From a bacterium (GTDB lineage Bacteria; Planctomycetota; SZUA-567), in assembly GCA_003245715.1 (NCBI GenBank), contig QKCJ01000005.1, positions 84,478 to 148,477 of the forward strand: a DNA stretch of 64,000 bases, in the 5' to 3' direction. A program made the position numbers and the translations under genes. Positions 15,988-25,583 of the stretch are shown here, in pieces. Each line of letters starts with the position of its first letter. Within the stretch, counting starts at the first letter, position 1. The notes under the pieces were generated by a model. That model made no database searches and was not told the origin of the DNA. It was given only the letters and a program-made list of their open reading frames with translations.

Positions 15988-17487
15988 ATGTTTTTACGCG
16001 AATATCCGACAAAATCCGAATTTGCAGAACACGCAAAAAAATCCGGAGTTGTGCCGGTTTGTGAGGAGATTCTGGCTGATTCAGAGACACCGGTATCTCT
16101 TCTTGGACGCTTCTTTGCTAATGACCGCAGCCGCAAGGTCTTTCTGCTTGAGTCAGTAGAAGGCGGCGAGCGTTGGGGGCGTTACAGTTTTCTTGGTGTT
16201 TCGGCTCACGCGACTGTACGAGTTTATGCAAAGCATATTGATATTGCCCGTGGTGAGGATATCGAACGGATTGAGCATTACGGCAAGCCTCTGCCGGCGC
16301 TTCGTGAACTGATGGCGCGTTATACTCCAGCCAATATCCCACAACTTCCGCGCTTCTGGGGCGGACTTGTCGGGTACTTTACTTATGAATCAGTCTCGTT
16401 TTTTGAGAGTCGCGTGCCGAATAAGCTCGGTGATAATGAGCCGCTGGCAGTATTTGTCATCCCGGATGAACTGCTGATTTTTGATAATGTCAGTAACAGC
16501 CTGACAGTTTCGGTTCTGACCTATCCCGAGAAAGGTGCGGACACGGACAAACTTTTTGACAGCGCCAAGGAGCGCATTAAAGAACTGATTACAAAAATCA
16601 AGTCAGCCGTTGAGCCTGAGTCTGAGCCAATTAACGGTGAACTTGAGCTTAAGGCGGTAATTGATCCGGAAGTATACAGGCAGAAGATTGTAAAAACCAA
16701 AGAGATGATTGTTGATGGTGAGATTATTCAGGCGGTTATTGCGCAGAAATTCACCACTCAGGCACCACAGGACCTTATTGCTCTTTACCGCGCCCAGCGC
16801 TACATCAATCCTTCACCTTATATGTACTTCATCAATATCGCAGACCAGACAATTGTCGGCAGTTCACCAGAAACCATGGTTCGCCTAGAAGGACGTCAGG
16901 CGACAGTCCGTCCGATTGCGGGTACGCGAAAGCGTGGCGTTACTGAGCAGGAGGACAGGGCGCTGGCTGATGAGCTGCTTAAAGACGAAAAAGAACGCGC
17001 CGAGCATCTGATGCTGGTTGATCTTGGTCGTAATGATTTGGGACGAGTGGCGGTAACCGGTACTGTTCAGGTGACGGATCTGATGTTTATCGAGCGCTAC
17101 TCACACGTCATGCACCTTGTTTCCAATGTTATCTGTGATGTGCGTGATGAGTTTGACGCTTTTGATCTGTTCGGTGCGACCTTCCCGGCGGGTACGCTTT
17201 CGGGTGCGCCGAAAGTTAGGGCGATGGAAATTATTGCCGAGCAGGAAGATTTCTCACGGGGCTTTTATGGAGGCGCGGTCGGTTATATCTCATTCAACGG
17301 TAATATGGATTTTGCGATTACTATCCGTACGGCCAGCGTCAAGGATGATGAACTGACGGTTATTGCCGGTGGTGGCATCGTTTATGATTCCGACCCCGAG
17401 TTTGAACGTCAGGAATCACTCAACAAGTCGCGCAGTGTGCAACGCTCGCTGGAACTGATGAAGCAGTCGCTGCGCCACCGTCAGTAA
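15988..17487 (+). CDS. trpE: Anthranilate synthase component I TrpE
   Basis: 499 residues. It forms anthranilate from chorismate with ammonia supplied by TrpG. The N-terminal Trp-binding motif LLES is at 53-56, followed by GRYSFLG, so feedback inhibition by Trp is likely kept. Chorismate-site motifs are present: GTRKRGVTEQED (about 310), HLMLVDLGRNDLGRV (about 335) and FPAGTLSGAPKVRAMEII (about 400). ATG at 15988 with GGAAGG 7-12 nt upstream, 58 bp after the attenuator tail. First structural gene of the ten-gene aromatic operon; trpG follows after 36 bp. Confidence 0.96.
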   Translation: MFLREYPTKSEFAEHAKKSGVVPVCEEILADSETPVSLLGRFFANDRSRKVFLLESVEGGERWGRYSFLGVSAHATVRVYAKHIDIARGEDIERIEHYGKPLPALRELMARYTPANIPQLPRFWGGLVGYFTYESVSFFESRVPNKLGDNEPLAVFVIPDELLIFDNVSNSLTVSVLTYPEKGADTDKLFDSAKERIKELITKIKSAVEPESEPINGELELKAVIDPEVYRQKIVKTKEMIVDGEIIQAVIAQKFTTQAPQDLIALYRAQRYINPSPYMYFINIADQTIVGSSPETMVRLEGRQATVRPIAGTRKRGVTEQEDRALADELLKDEKERAEHLMLVDLGRNDLGRVAVTGTVQVTDLMFIERYSHVMHLVSNVICDVRDEFDAFDLFGATFPAGTLSGAPKVRAMEIIAEQEDFSRGFYGGAVGYISFNGNMDFAITIRTASVKDDELTVIAGGGIVYDSDPEFERQESLNKSRSVQRSLELMKQSLRHRQ

Positions 17488-17523
17488 GATCTGCGGCGGT
17501 AATAAGAAAACAGGAGAAATTCG

Positions 17524-18102
17524 ATGATTTTAATGATAGATAATTATGATTCGTTTACCTATAACCTTGTTCAGTACCTGCGTATGCTTGATGTTGAGGT
17601 GCAGGTCAGGCGTAATGACGAGATCACTGTTGAGGGAATTGAAGAGCTGAACCCCGAGGCGCTGGTTATCTCACCCGGACCAAGCTGTCCTGATAATGCC
17701 GGTATATCACTTGCGGCAGTCAGGGCTTTTTCCGGCAAGATTCCGCTACTCGGCGTTTGCCTTGGGCACCAGACGATCGGTCAGGCATTCGGCGGCAAGG
17801 TTATTCACGCAAAAAAAGTAATGCACGGCAAGGTTTCAGAGATAAAAACTGATGGTAAAGGTGTATTTGCCGGTATGGATAAGCCGATAAACGTTATGCG
17901 TTATCATTCTCTTGCGGTTGAACGGGAGTCTTTACCTGACTGTCTTGAGATTTCGGCGGAGACTGATGATGGCGAGATCATGGGCCTACGCCACAAGGAA
18001 TTCAAGGTCGAGGGGATGCAGTTTCATCCTGAGTCAATTATGACGACTGTCGGCAAGCGTATGCTGCGTAATTTCCTTAAACTTGCGCGCGGTGAAGAAT
18101 AA
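17524..18102 (+). CDS. trpG: Anthranilate synthase component II (glutamine amidotransferase) TrpG
   Basis: 192 residues, class I glutamine amidotransferase that feeds ammonia to TrpE. The nucleophile elbow [15 protein letters not shown] has its Cys at about residue 79, and the His-Glu pair is in [10 protein letters not shown] at about residue 170. [15 protein letters not shown] at the N-terminus is the standard TrpG/PabA opening. It could also serve 4-amino-4-deoxychorismate synthesis, as in Bacillus, but its position between trpE and trpD argues for Trp as the main role. A CAGGAGAAAT ribosome binding site precedes the ATG. Confidence 0.95.
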   Translation: MILMIDNYDSFTYNLVQYLRMLDVEVQVRRNDEITVEGIEELNPEALVISPGPSCPDNAGISLAAVRAFSGKIPLLGVCLGHQTIGQAFGGKVIHAKKVMHGKVSEIKTDGKGVFAGMDKPINVMRYHSLAVERESLPDCLEISAETDDGEIMGLRHKEFKVEGMQFHPESIMTTVGKRMLRNFLKLARGEE

Positions 18103-18147
18103 TTAAGCTTTTTAAACGATGTTTTTTGCTATAAACGGGGAGTATTA

Positions 18148-19161
18148 ATGTTTACTGACCTTTTGAAAAAAATTATAACCCGCACTGATCTGAGTGAGTC
18201 TGAAGCTGCTGAGGTGGTTGATTGCATCCTTTCCGGCGAACTTAACAATTGTCAGATTGCCGGTTTTCTTACAGCTCTTGCCACGAAAGGCGAGACCTTC
18301 GCCGAGCTTGCCGGCGCGGCGCGGGCGATGCGCTCAAAGGCTACCCGTATTCAGGTCAGCGGCTCGCCTGTAATTGATATCGTCGGTACCGGCGGTGACG
18401 AGCTTCATACTTTTAATGTTTCTACAACTACAGCGTTTGTTGTTGCCGGTGCGGGGGTGGTAGTTGCCAAGCACGGAAACCGTTCAGTATCCAGCAAGTG
18501 CGGCAGTGCGGACGTTCTTGAGGCGTTGGGGCTGAATCTGGATCTTGACCCGGAAGTTGTTGAAGAGGCAATTGAGGCGATCGGCATTGGCTTTCTCTTT
18601 GCGCCAAAATATCACGGCGCAATGAAATATGCTGCGCCTGTGCGTAAGGAACTTGGTGTGCGCAGTATCTTTAATATGCTCGGGCCGCTTACTAATCCGG
18701 CCGGTGCGTCCTGTATTCTGCTTGGTGTTTACGCTCCTGAGCTTACGGAGATGTTTGCTGAAGCGTTAAAACTGCTTGGGGCTAAACGAGCGCTGGTTGT
18801 GCATGGACATGACGGCATGGATGAAATCACAGTGACTGCAGAGACCCGTGTTACCGAGCTTGTTGACGGGCAAATCAAGACTTACGACATTATGCCGCAG
18901 CAGTATTTTGGCGAGGTGGCTGATCCGGAGGATCTGGTTGGCGGTGATGCGAAGGTCAATGCGGAGATTATGAAGAAAATCCTTGATGGCGAGAAAGGCC
19001 CGAGGCGCAATATTATTCTTCTTAATACTGCGGCGGCATTGGTCGCTGCAGGTAAGGCTGCAGATATCCGCACGGGAATCAAGCTCGCAGAAGAATCTCT
19101 TGACAGTGGTGCGGCTCTTCTGAAGCTCAACAAACTGATTGAATTTACCCAGAACAACTGA
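18148..19161 (+). CDS. trpD: Anthranilate phosphoribosyltransferase TrpD
   Basis: 337 residues, full length. It transfers phosphoribosyl from PRPP to anthranilate. The PRPP/Mg loop DIVGTGGDELHTFNVSTTTA is at about residue 76, KHGNRSVSSKCGSADVLEALG at about 108, and LGPLTNPA at about 168. Free-standing, not fused to trpG. Fifth position from the leader, 45 bp after trpG, and translated from a GGGGAG ribosome binding site. Confidence 0.96.
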   Translation: MFTDLLKKIITRTDLSESEAAEVVDCILSGELNNCQIAGFLTALATKGETFAELAGAARAMRSKATRIQVSGSPVIDIVGTGGDELHTFNVSTTTAFVVAGAGVVVAKHGNRSVSSKCGSADVLEALGLNLDLDPEVVEEAIEAIGIGFLFAPKYHGAMKYAAPVRKELGVRSIFNMLGPLTNPAGASCILLGVYAPELTEMFAEALKLLGAKRALVVHGHDGMDEITVTAETRVTELVDGQIKTYDIMPQQYFGEVADPEDLVGGDAKVNAEIMKKILDGEKGPRRNIILLNTAAALVAAGKAADIRTGIKLAEESLDSGAALLKLNKLIEFTQNN

Positions 19162-19211
19162 TTACAGGCGCACATTAATTTTATGGCGCCTGATTTTATT
19201 GAGGATTATTG

Positions 19212-19988
19212 ATGTCTGATTTTTTAACCAGGATTATGGAACTTAAAAAAGCTGAAGTTGAAGAGGCCAAGCAGAATGTCGGTGAGATATCATTGCGGGT
19301 GGCCTCTGGTGCGCGAACTGATTACCGGTCCTTCTATAACGCGCTCAAGGAAGAGGGCGTTAATGTAATTGCTGAGATCAAGCGCGCCTCACCAAGCAAG
19401 GGCGATATCCAGCCTGACCTTGTTCCGGCTCAGATGGCGGCGCTTTATCAGGAAGGTGCGGCGGCGGCGGTTTCTGTCCTTACTGAGAAGAATTTCTTTA
19501 AAGGCTCACTTGATGATCTCCGTTCAGCCCGTGCGGCGTGCAACCTGCCGGTACTGCGCAAGGACTTTATCTTCGATTCATATCAGCTTTATGAAGCGAG
19601 TGCGGCCGGTGCTGATGCGGTTTTACTTATCGCGCGGATTCTTGATAAAGAATTACTCTCAGACCTCCTTGCTCAGGCGCATGCGTTATGTATTGACGCG
19701 CTGGTAGAGATTCACAATGAAGACGACCTTGATAAAATTCAGGGGCTTGGTGCAAAAATAGTCGGCATCAATAACAGGGATCTTAAAACGTTTGATACGG
19801 ATCTTGATATCGCGCTTAAACTTGCGCGCAATCTTGAGCCGGAGCAGATTGCGGTTGCGGCCAGTGGCATATTCACACGGGATGATATTGATAAATATCT
19901 GCCGGAGGTTTGTTGTTTTCTTGTTGGTGAGAGTATCGTGCGTGCGGAGAGTCCTTCCGGTTTTCTGCGTGAGCTTAATGGCAGGTAG
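19212..19988 (+). CDS. trpC: Indole-3-glycerol phosphate synthase TrpC
   Basis: 258-residue TIM barrel. It closes the indole ring of CdRP. Catalytic and phosphate-site motifs are visible: VIAEIKRASPSKG (about 54, catalytic Lys), LRKDFIFDSYQLYEA (about 113) and VGINNRDLKTF (about 180). I chose ATG at 19212, which has GAGGA at 19201-19205; a TTG one codon upstream is less likely. Free-standing, not fused to trpF, which starts 18 bp downstream. Confidence 0.95.
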   Translation: MSDFLTRIMELKKAEVEEAKQNVGEISLRVASGARTDYRSFYNALKEEGVNVIAEIKRASPSKGDIQPDLVPAQMAALYQEGAAAAVSVLTEKNFFKGSLDDLRSARAACNLPVLRKDFIFDSYQLYEASAAGADAVLLIARILDKELLSDLLAQAHALCIDALVEIHNEDDLDKIQGLGAKIVGINNRDLKTFDTDLDIALKLARNLEPEQIAVAASGIFTRDDIDKYLPEVCCFLVGESIVRAESPSGFLRELNGR

Positions 19989-20006
19989 ATTCTTCTGGAG
20001 TTTTTT

Positions 20007-20645
20007 ATGCAGATTAAAATTTGCGGTTTAACCATAGCAGATCAAGCCAAAGAGTGCGTTGAACTTGGCGCGGATGCGATTGGACTTATTTTTTATCCGC
20101 CGAGTCCGAGAAATATTTCAATCTCTGACGCGGTGGCAATCCGTGATGCGATTGGTGATGATGTGGCACTTGTCGGTGTGTTTGTTGATATGTCCCCAGA
20201 GAAGGTGATGGCTGTCTATAAGGACTGCAGGCTTAACACCATTCAGCTTCACGGTGATGAATCGCCTGAATATGTACGTGAACTTGCAGCGAAAGATGTA
20301 CGCATTGTCAAGGCTCTAAAGTCGCATGAAGCGCTTAATGATGCTGCGCGGTATAAGGCTGATGCGTTTCTGCTTGAACTTGGCAAAGGTGTTCTTCCCG
20401 GAGGTAACGGCGCAGACTGGGACTTTTCTTCTGTCAGCGGTTTTGACTATCCTTTTGCGCTGGCTGGCGGAATTAATCCTGATAATATCGCCATGGCCAT
20501 TAACGGTGCTTCACCACAGGCAATTGACCTCAGCTCATCTGTTGAGTCCGCCCCTGGCATAAAAGATATGGCAAAAGTCAAAGAGATAATCGACCTGGCC
20601 AGAGAACTATCTCCGGCTGATGATAAATCTGAAAGGGTTTTTTAA
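20007..20645 (+). CDS. trpF: Phosphoribosylanthranilate isomerase TrpF
   Basis: 212-residue TIM barrel. The general base Cys6 sits in KICGLT, and [10 protein letters not shown] near residue 155 is the phosphate loop. The usual general acid lies in an L-L-L-D segment ('fLLD...GGtG..fDW'); here the same place reads FLLELGK...GGNGADWDF, so the Asp is replaced by Glu124. The enzyme should still work in principle, but this is unusual. CTGGAG ribosome binding site at 19995-20000. It ends 1 bp before the trpB ATG. Confidence 0.92.
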   Translation: MQIKICGLTIADQAKECVELGADAIGLIFYPPSPRNISISDAVAIRDAIGDDVALVGVFVDMSPEKVMAVYKDCRLNTIQLHGDESPEYVRELAAKDVRIVKALKSHEALNDAARYKADAFLLELGKGVLPGGNGADWDFSSVSGFDYPFALAGGINPDNIAMAINGASPQAIDLSSSVESAPGIKDMAKVKEIIDLARELSPADDKSERVF

Positions 20646-20646
20646 A

Positions 20647-21858
20647 ATGAAAGCAATTACAAATTACGCTGAGCCTGACAGTGGCGGTCATTTTGGACAG
20701 TTTGGCGGTCGTTATGTCGGCGAGACCTTGATGCCGGCGATTCTTGAGGTTGAAGAAGCTTACCGCAGATTTGTTGCCGGCGCTGATGAGGAATTCATGG
20801 ACAAGTTCCATTATCTGCTGCGTCATTATGTCGGCCGTGAAACTCCGCTGTTTCATGCCCAGCGCCTGACTGAATATGTCGGCGGTGCGCAGATTTATCT
20901 AAAACGTGAAGATCTGACCCACTCTGGTGCGCATAAGATTAATAATACCATCGGCCAGTGCCTTCTGGCAAAATATATGGGCAAGAAAAAGGTTATCGCT
21001 GAAACTGGTGCTGGTCAGCATGGGGTGGCGACAGCTACTACGGCCGCGCTTATGGGGCTTGAATGCAAGGTCTTTATGGGGGCTGAAGATACGCGCCGCC
21101 AGGCTCCGAATGTGCAGCGCATGAAGCTTCTTGGCGCTGAGGTTGTTCCGGTCAATTCCGGCGCGGCGACCTTGAAAGATGCGATGAATGAAGCGTTGCG
21201 TTATTGGGCTGGCGCGGTTGAGGATACTTTTTATGTGATTGGTACGGTTGCCGGTCCGCATCCGTATCCGGCGATGGTGCGTGATTTTCAGAAGGTAATC
21301 GGCGATGAAGCCAAGCGCCAGATTTTCGAGATGTGTGACCGCCTTCCTGATGCGCTGGTTGCCTGCGTTGGTGGCGGCAGTAACGCCATGGGGCTGTTCT
21401 ACTCATTTATAGGCGAGCCTGTTGACATGATCGGAGTCGAAGCGGCAGGTGAGGGCATCAGTACCGGCAGACACGCTGCGCCTCTTTGCCATGGCAGTGT
21501 GGGTGTGCTTCATGGCTGCAAGTCTTATCTTCTGCAGGATGAATGGGGGCAGGTATCGGAAGCACATTCAATTTCTGCCGGCCTTGACTATCCCGGTGTA
21601 GGCCCGGAGCATTCACTGCTCAAAGATCTGAAGCGGGTGGAATATCGCTCTATTACTGATACCGAAGCGCTTAATGCATTTAAGACCTTATCTCGGCTTG
21701 AAGGTATTATTCCGGCGCTTGAAAGTTCACACGCATTGGCTGAGGGGATGAAAGAGGCTGCCCGTCGTGATAAGGACCAGATTGTTCTGGTTAATCTTTC
21801 GGGGCGTGGCGATAAGGACCTGGCGCACGCGATCTCTGCTCTAGGTGGGCTTGAATAA
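20647..21858 (+). CDS. trpB: Tryptophan synthase beta chain TrpB
   Basis: 403 residues. PLP-dependent beta subunit that condenses indole with serine. [11 protein letters not shown] carries the PLP Lys (about residue 91), and GGGSNAMG (about 239) is the phosphate cup. The N-terminus begins with K-A-I-T-N-Y and then [18 protein letters not shown], as in the TrpB1 class that pairs with TrpA. I chose ATG at 20647, with GAAAGG at about 20630-20636; an open extension into trpF (to 20620) is not needed. TrpA follows after 30 bp. Confidence 0.97.
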   Translation: MKAITNYAEPDSGGHFGQFGGRYVGETLMPAILEVEEAYRRFVAGADEEFMDKFHYLLRHYVGRETPLFHAQRLTEYVGGAQIYLKREDLTHSGAHKINNTIGQCLLAKYMGKKKVIAETGAGQHGVATATTAALMGLECKVFMGAEDTRRQAPNVQRMKLLGAEVVPVNSGAATLKDAMNEALRYWAGAVEDTFYVIGTVAGPHPYPAMVRDFQKVIGDEAKRQIFEMCDRLPDALVACVGGGSNAMGLFYSFIGEPVDMIGVEAAGEGISTGRHAAPLCHGSVGVLHGCKSYLLQDEWGQVSEAHSISAGLDYPGVGPEHSLLKDLKRVEYRSITDTEALNAFKTLSRLEGIIPALESSHALAEGMKEAARRDKDQIVLVNLSGRGDKDLAHAISALGGLE

Positions 21859-21888
21859 TTAAATTAATAAAACTGAGAGGGAAATCTC

Positions 21889-22680
21889 ATGAATAGAATA
21901 AATAAAAAATTTGCGGAGTTGAAAGAGCAGGGGCGCAGCGCGCTTGTCGGTTTTATCTCTGCGGGTGACCCGGACTTTGATTTGTCGTATGAAATAATCG
22001 ACGCCATGTGCAGAGCCGGACTTGATGTTCTTGAGCTGGGTGTACCTTTTTCTGATCCGACTGCGGATGGTCCGGTTATTCAGAGATCATCACAGCGTGC
22101 CCTTGCTTCCGGCATAAACATGGAAAAGTGCATGGCCATGGTTGGCAAGCTGCGCATCGAACATGAACTGCCGATTATTCTTTTCAGCTATTATAATCCG
22201 ATCTTCAAGTACGGCGTAGAGCGTTTTTGCAATGACGCCAAGATTGCCGGTGCTGACGGTACGCTGATTGTTGACCTTCCGCCTGAAGAGGGTGCGGAGC
22301 TTAAGGGCAAGTTTACCGATGATTTCTCGGTTATCCGACTGATTGCGCCAAATACCTCACTTAACAGGGTGCAGAGTATTGCCAGTGATGGTTCCGGTTT
22401 TCTGTATGTAATCTCAAAGACCGGTGTGACTGGTTCGGGCGGGCTTGATACTGAAGCAGTCGCTAAGCACGTTGCGCAGATTAAAACAATTACCGATCTG
22501 CCGCTTTGCGTTGGCTTTGGCATTTCTACCGCAGAGCAGGCCAGGGCTGTTGCCGGTTGCGCGGAAGGCGTTGTCATCGGCAGTGCTTTTGAGCGTCTTA
22601 TTGAAGATAACGTCGGCAAATCAGATCTGCCTGAGATAATGTATTCGTATGTCAGTGAGATCAGAGCCGCGCTTGGTTAA
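21889..22680 (+). CDS. trpA: Tryptophan synthase alpha chain TrpA
   Basis: 263-residue TIM barrel that releases indole from indole-3-glycerol phosphate and channels it to TrpB. The catalytic Glu is in LELGVPFSDPTADGPVIQ (about residue 49), and the catalytic Asp region is ADGTLIVDLPPEE. Typical length. GAGGGAAAT ribosome binding site just upstream. Last trp gene; aroF follows after 39 bp on the same strand with no terminator in between. Confidence 0.96.
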   Translation: MNRINKKFAELKEQGRSALVGFISAGDPDFDLSYEIIDAMCRAGLDVLELGVPFSDPTADGPVIQRSSQRALASGINMEKCMAMVGKLRIEHELPIILFSYYNPIFKYGVERFCNDAKIAGADGTLIVDLPPEEGAELKGKFTDDFSVIRLIAPNTSLNRVQSIASDGSGFLYVISKTGVTGSGGLDTEAVAKHVAQIKTITDLPLCVGFGISTAEQARAVAGCAEGVVIGSAFERLIEDNVGKSDLPEIMYSYVSEIRAALG

Positions 22681-22719
22681 AATATTAATTCCTAATTTAT
22701 ATAGAAACGGAAACATGAA

Positions 22720-23532
22720 ATGAAAAATCTTAAGCTGGCAGCCAAAAGCGCCAAAGAGGGAAAAACGGTTGTCGAGGTCGGTGATGTTCGTATTGGTGAT
22801 GAATTTGTTGTTATTGCCGGTCCTTGCAGTGTTGAATCAGAGCAGCAGGTTCTTGAGAGTGCGATTGCCGTGAAAGAAGCGGGTGCAAAAGTTTTGCGCG
22901 GTGGTGCGTTCAAGCCGCGTACTTCTCCTTACGCCTTCCAGGGACTTGGCCTTAAAGGGCTGAAATTTCTCAAAAAGGCCGGCAATGAAGTAGGTTTGCC
23001 GATCATCACCGAGGTCATTGACCCGCGGGATGTTTCATGGGTTTGCGAGTACGCTGACATTGTCCAGATTGGCGCGCGCAACATGCAGAATTTCTCTCTT
23101 CTGCAGGAAGTTGGCAAGGCCGGTAAGCCGGTTCTGCTTAAACGCGGAATGTACTCGACAATAGCCGAGTGGCTTAACTGTGCTGAATATATCCTTGCTG
23201 AAGGTAATCCTAATGTTATTTTATGCGAGCGCGGCATCAGAACCTTCGAGACATACACCAGAAACACGCTTGATCTGTCGGCGATTCCGTCAGTAAAAGA
23301 AGTCTCGCACCTGCCGATTGTTGTTGACCCTTCGCACGCTACGGGTAAACTTAGTCTTGTAGAACCGATGAGTCTGGCGGCTGTTGCTGCGGGGGCTGAC
23401 GGCCTTATTATTGAGGTTCACGCTAACCCGTGCGAGGCCCTCTGTGATGGTGCACAGTCACTCGACGGCCCTGGCATTAAGCAGCTTATTGAAAAAGTCA
23501 ATAAGCTTAATGCTGCTTATAAGGCTCTATAA
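22720..23532 (+). CDS. aroF: 3-deoxy-7-phosphoheptulonate (DAHP) synthase, short class I-beta type
   Basis: 270 residues. First enzyme of the shikimate pathway, condensing PEP with erythrose 4-phosphate. Metal and substrate motifs of the KdsA-like (I-beta) branch are visible: [11 protein letters not shown] (about 30), [17 protein letters not shown] (about 60), LLKRGMYST (about 140), [10 protein letters not shown] (about 170) and VDPSHATG (about 206). The first about 25 residues are too short to hold the ferredoxin-like regulatory domain of Thermotoga-type enzymes, and there is no chorismate mutase domain. Control is therefore likely at the operon level rather than by direct feedback. Sits between trpA and pheA. 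Confidence 0.92.
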   Translation: MKNLKLAAKSAKEGKTVVEVGDVRIGDEFVVIAGPCSVESEQQVLESAIAVKEAGAKVLRGGAFKPRTSPYAFQGLGLKGLKFLKKAGNEVGLPIITEVIDPRDVSWVCEYADIVQIGARNMQNFSLLQEVGKAGKPVLLKRGMYSTIAEWLNCAEYILAEGNPNVILCERGIRTFETYTRNTLDLSAIPSVKEVSHLPIVVDPSHATGKLSLVEPMSLAAVAAGADGLIIEVHANPCEALCDGAQSLDGPGIKQLIEKVNKLNAAYKAL

Positions 23533-23575
23533 ATTTAATATTTCAATTACCCGATATAAAGGCAAGTGAATTAAA

Positions 23576-24652
23576 ATGAAAGATGAAAAAATCGACCTTA
23601 GTTATGTGCGCCGCAAGATTGACCAGCTTGACAACAATATGCTCCAGCTTCTACAGAAGCGTATGGAGGTTGCGCGTATCTCTGCGGTATTTAAAGACCC
23701 TGACAAGATTGATGACCCTAAACGCGAGAGTGAAGTTGTCAAGGCCCTGACTGATCGCGAAAATGCTCTGCTAAAGGGCGAATTCATCGAAAGTCTGTAT
23801 TCACTGATTTTTAAGGAGAGTAAACGTATTCAACGCGAGACAACAACACTCGCTGCTTTTCAGGGTGAACATGGTGCGTACAGTGAATCGGCCTGCCGCT
23901 TGTGGAATCCGAACTTTGCACCAATGCCTTGTGAAGAGTTTGCAGATATCTTTCGCGGTGTTGAAAGTGGCATTTATGATTACGGTGTTATCCCTGTCGA
24001 AAATACTCTCGGCGGTATGGTCGGACAGGTTAACGGACTGATGCTTTTCTCTGATGTCTTTGTTGTCGGCGCCATCAAGCTGCCGATTCATCATTGTCTG
24101 CTTGCTACACCTGGCACTGATTACCGCTCGATCCGCCGTGTTTATTCCCATCCGCAGGCTCTGTCACAGTGCCGTGAGTATCTGCGTCGCCAGAACTTTG
24201 AGCCGATGCGCTATTATGATACTGCCGGTGCCGCGAAGATGCTCTCGAAGGAAAACCCGGCCTCAAGCGCCGCGATTGCTGGCAAGCTTGCCGCAAGCTA
24301 TTATAACCTTGAGATTATTCAGGAAGATATCGAAGACCTTGACACCAATCAGACCCGTTTTCTGATTATTGCCAAAGAACCGACCCGAGGTGATGGCAAC
24401 AAATGCTCTATCTGTTTCTGTACTGACGACCGTGCCGGTGCGCTCTTCAAGGTTCTGCAGATTTTTGCCGACAAGAACATTAACCTTACTCGTATTGATT
24501 CAGTTCCGGAGCATCCTGGTGAATTCGCGTTCTTCCTCGACTTTGATGGCAACCTGAAAGATCCTAATATCCAGGAAGTCCTTTCACGGGTTGAAGACGT
24601 TTCTGCCAATTACCGTTTCCTCGGCTGTTATGAGGAAAGGAGTGCGCTGTGA
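23576..24652 (+). CDS. pheA: Bifunctional chorismate mutase/prephenate dehydratase PheA
   Basis: 358 residues: AroQ-type chorismate mutase (about 1-90), prephenate dehydratase (about 94-268, with FQGEHGAYSE and the catalytic TRF at 260-262), and a C-terminal ACT domain (about 277-352). In the ACT domain the first effector motif is kept (GALF for GALV), but the ESRP motif needed for Phe binding in well-studied PheA proteins reads Asp-Ser-Val-Pro at 308-311. Feedback by Phe may therefore be weak or changed. Its stop overlaps the tyrA start (GTGA). Its mutase domain also supplies prephenate to TyrA. Confidence 0.94.
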   Translation: MKDEKIDLSYVRRKIDQLDNNMLQLLQKRMEVARISAVFKDPDKIDDPKRESEVVKALTDRENALLKGEFIESLYSLIFKESKRIQRETTTLAAFQGEHGAYSESACRLWNPNFAPMPCEEFADIFRGVESGIYDYGVIPVENTLGGMVGQVNGLMLFSDVFVVGAIKLPIHHCLLATPGTDYRSIRRVYSHPQALSQCREYLRRQNFEPMRYYDTAGAAKMLSKENPASSAAIAGKLAASYYNLEIIQEDIEDLDTNQTRFLIIAKEPTRGDGNKCSICFCTDDRAGALFKVLQIFADKNINLTRIDSVPEHPGEFAFFLDFDGNLKDPNIQEVLSRVEDVSANYRFLGCYEERSAL

Positions 24653-25422
24653 AGATATTTATTTACGGTGCAGGAAAGATGGGCGCATGGCTGACGGAAG
24701 AACTCTGCACAGACCATGAGGTCGCGGTTTATGACCGTGATATCAACAAACTGAAGTTTTTTTTCTCAGTAACCAGAATTAGCAAGCTTGAAGAGGTAAC
24801 TGATTTCAAACCTGAGCTTCTGATTAACTGCGTAAGCCTAAATCATACCCGTGAAGCGTTCAAGGAGGTTTTGCCGCTGCTTGATAAAAGTTGCATCCTT
24901 TCTGATATAATGTCAATCAAGGGCGATATTGAAGAATTCTACAAACAGTCCGGTCATCCGTATGCCTCTGTGCATCCGATGTTCGGTCCGACCTTTGCCA
25001 ACTTGCGTAATCTCGAGAATGAAAATGCGATTATAATTTCTGAGTCATGTCAGGCCGGTAAGGATTTCTTTCACGAGCTATTCAGGAAGATTAAGCTCAA
25101 TGTTTATGAGTTTACCTTTAAAGACCATGACCGCGAGATGGCCTACAGTCTTTCTACACCGTTTACCTCTTCACTTGTCTTTGCCGCCTGCCTTGAGAAG
25201 ACGGATGTTCCCGGCACGACCTTCCGCAAACACTATGATATTGCCAAGAAGCTGCTTGCCGAGGATGACAGCCTGCTTGTGGACATTCTCTGTAACCCAG
25301 AAACCCTGCGGCAGATTGAAGAGATCAATAACAAGCTTAATTATCTTCGCCATATCATTATGTGTAATGACGCAGACGAGATGACAAACTTCCTTAACAA
25401 GTTACGAGCAAACCTTTATTAA
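24649..25422 (+). CDS. tyrA: Prephenate (or arogenate) dehydrogenase TyrA
   Basis: 257 residues. The N-terminal Rossmann domain starts IFIYGAGKMGAW, and the substrate-site motif HPMFGP is at about residue 105, preceded by D-I-M-S-I-K. The C-terminal helical dimerisation domain is short and there is no ACT domain, so this is a minimal TyrA. Sequence cannot decide between prephenate and arogenate, or NAD and NADP. Start is GTG at 24649, overlapping the pheA stop by 4 bp, with a strong GAGGAAAGGAG upstream. Last gene of the aromatic operon; the terminator follows 36 bp downstream. Confidence 0.88.
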   Translation: MKIFIYGAGKMGAWLTEELCTDHEVAVYDRDINKLKFFFSVTRISKLEEVTDFKPELLINCVSLNHTREAFKEVLPLLDKSCILSDIMSIKGDIEEFYKQSGHPYASVHPMFGPTFANLRNLENENAIIISESCQAGKDFFHELFRKIKLNVYEFTFKDHDREMAYSLSTPFTSSLVFAACLEKTDVPGTTFRKHYDIAKKLLAEDDSLLVDILCNPETLRQIEEINNKLNYLRHIIMCNDADEMTNFLNKLRANLY

Positions 25423-25457
25423 ACTTAATTGCCATCGTTTAATATCACGATATTCAT

Positions 25458-25500
25458 AAAACGCGGAGAAACTGATTTTATCAGCTCCGCGTTTTATAAT
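25458..25500 (+). terminator. Terminator of the aromatic operon
   Basis: AAAACGCGGAG (25458-25468) pairs with CTCCGCGTTTT (25485-25495). An inner CTGAT/ATCAG stem extends the hairpin after an unpaired AAA. The 3' side is followed by ATAATTTTAT. Confidence 0.9.
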
Positions 25501-25540
25501 TTTATAGCATCCGAGAACTTGTCAAAGTGTGGTAAAACAA

Positions 25541-25577
25541 AAAGCCGTAAACTCTTATAAGAAGAATTTACGGCTTT
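25541..25577 (-). terminator. Terminator downstream of tRNA-Gly
   Basis: AAAGCCGTAAA (25541-25551) and TTTACGGCTTT (25567-25577) form an 11-bp stem. Read on the minus strand it is followed by a T-rich tail, and it begins 7 bp after the tRNA 3' end. Confidence 0.85.
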
Positions 25578-25583
25578 AATATT

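Noticed and set aside
15773..16159. Longer ORFs overlapping the trp leader region on both strands
   Set aside because: They have no ribosome binding site and no recognisable product, and they run through the terminator hairpin. The 26-codon leader ORF fits the region much better.
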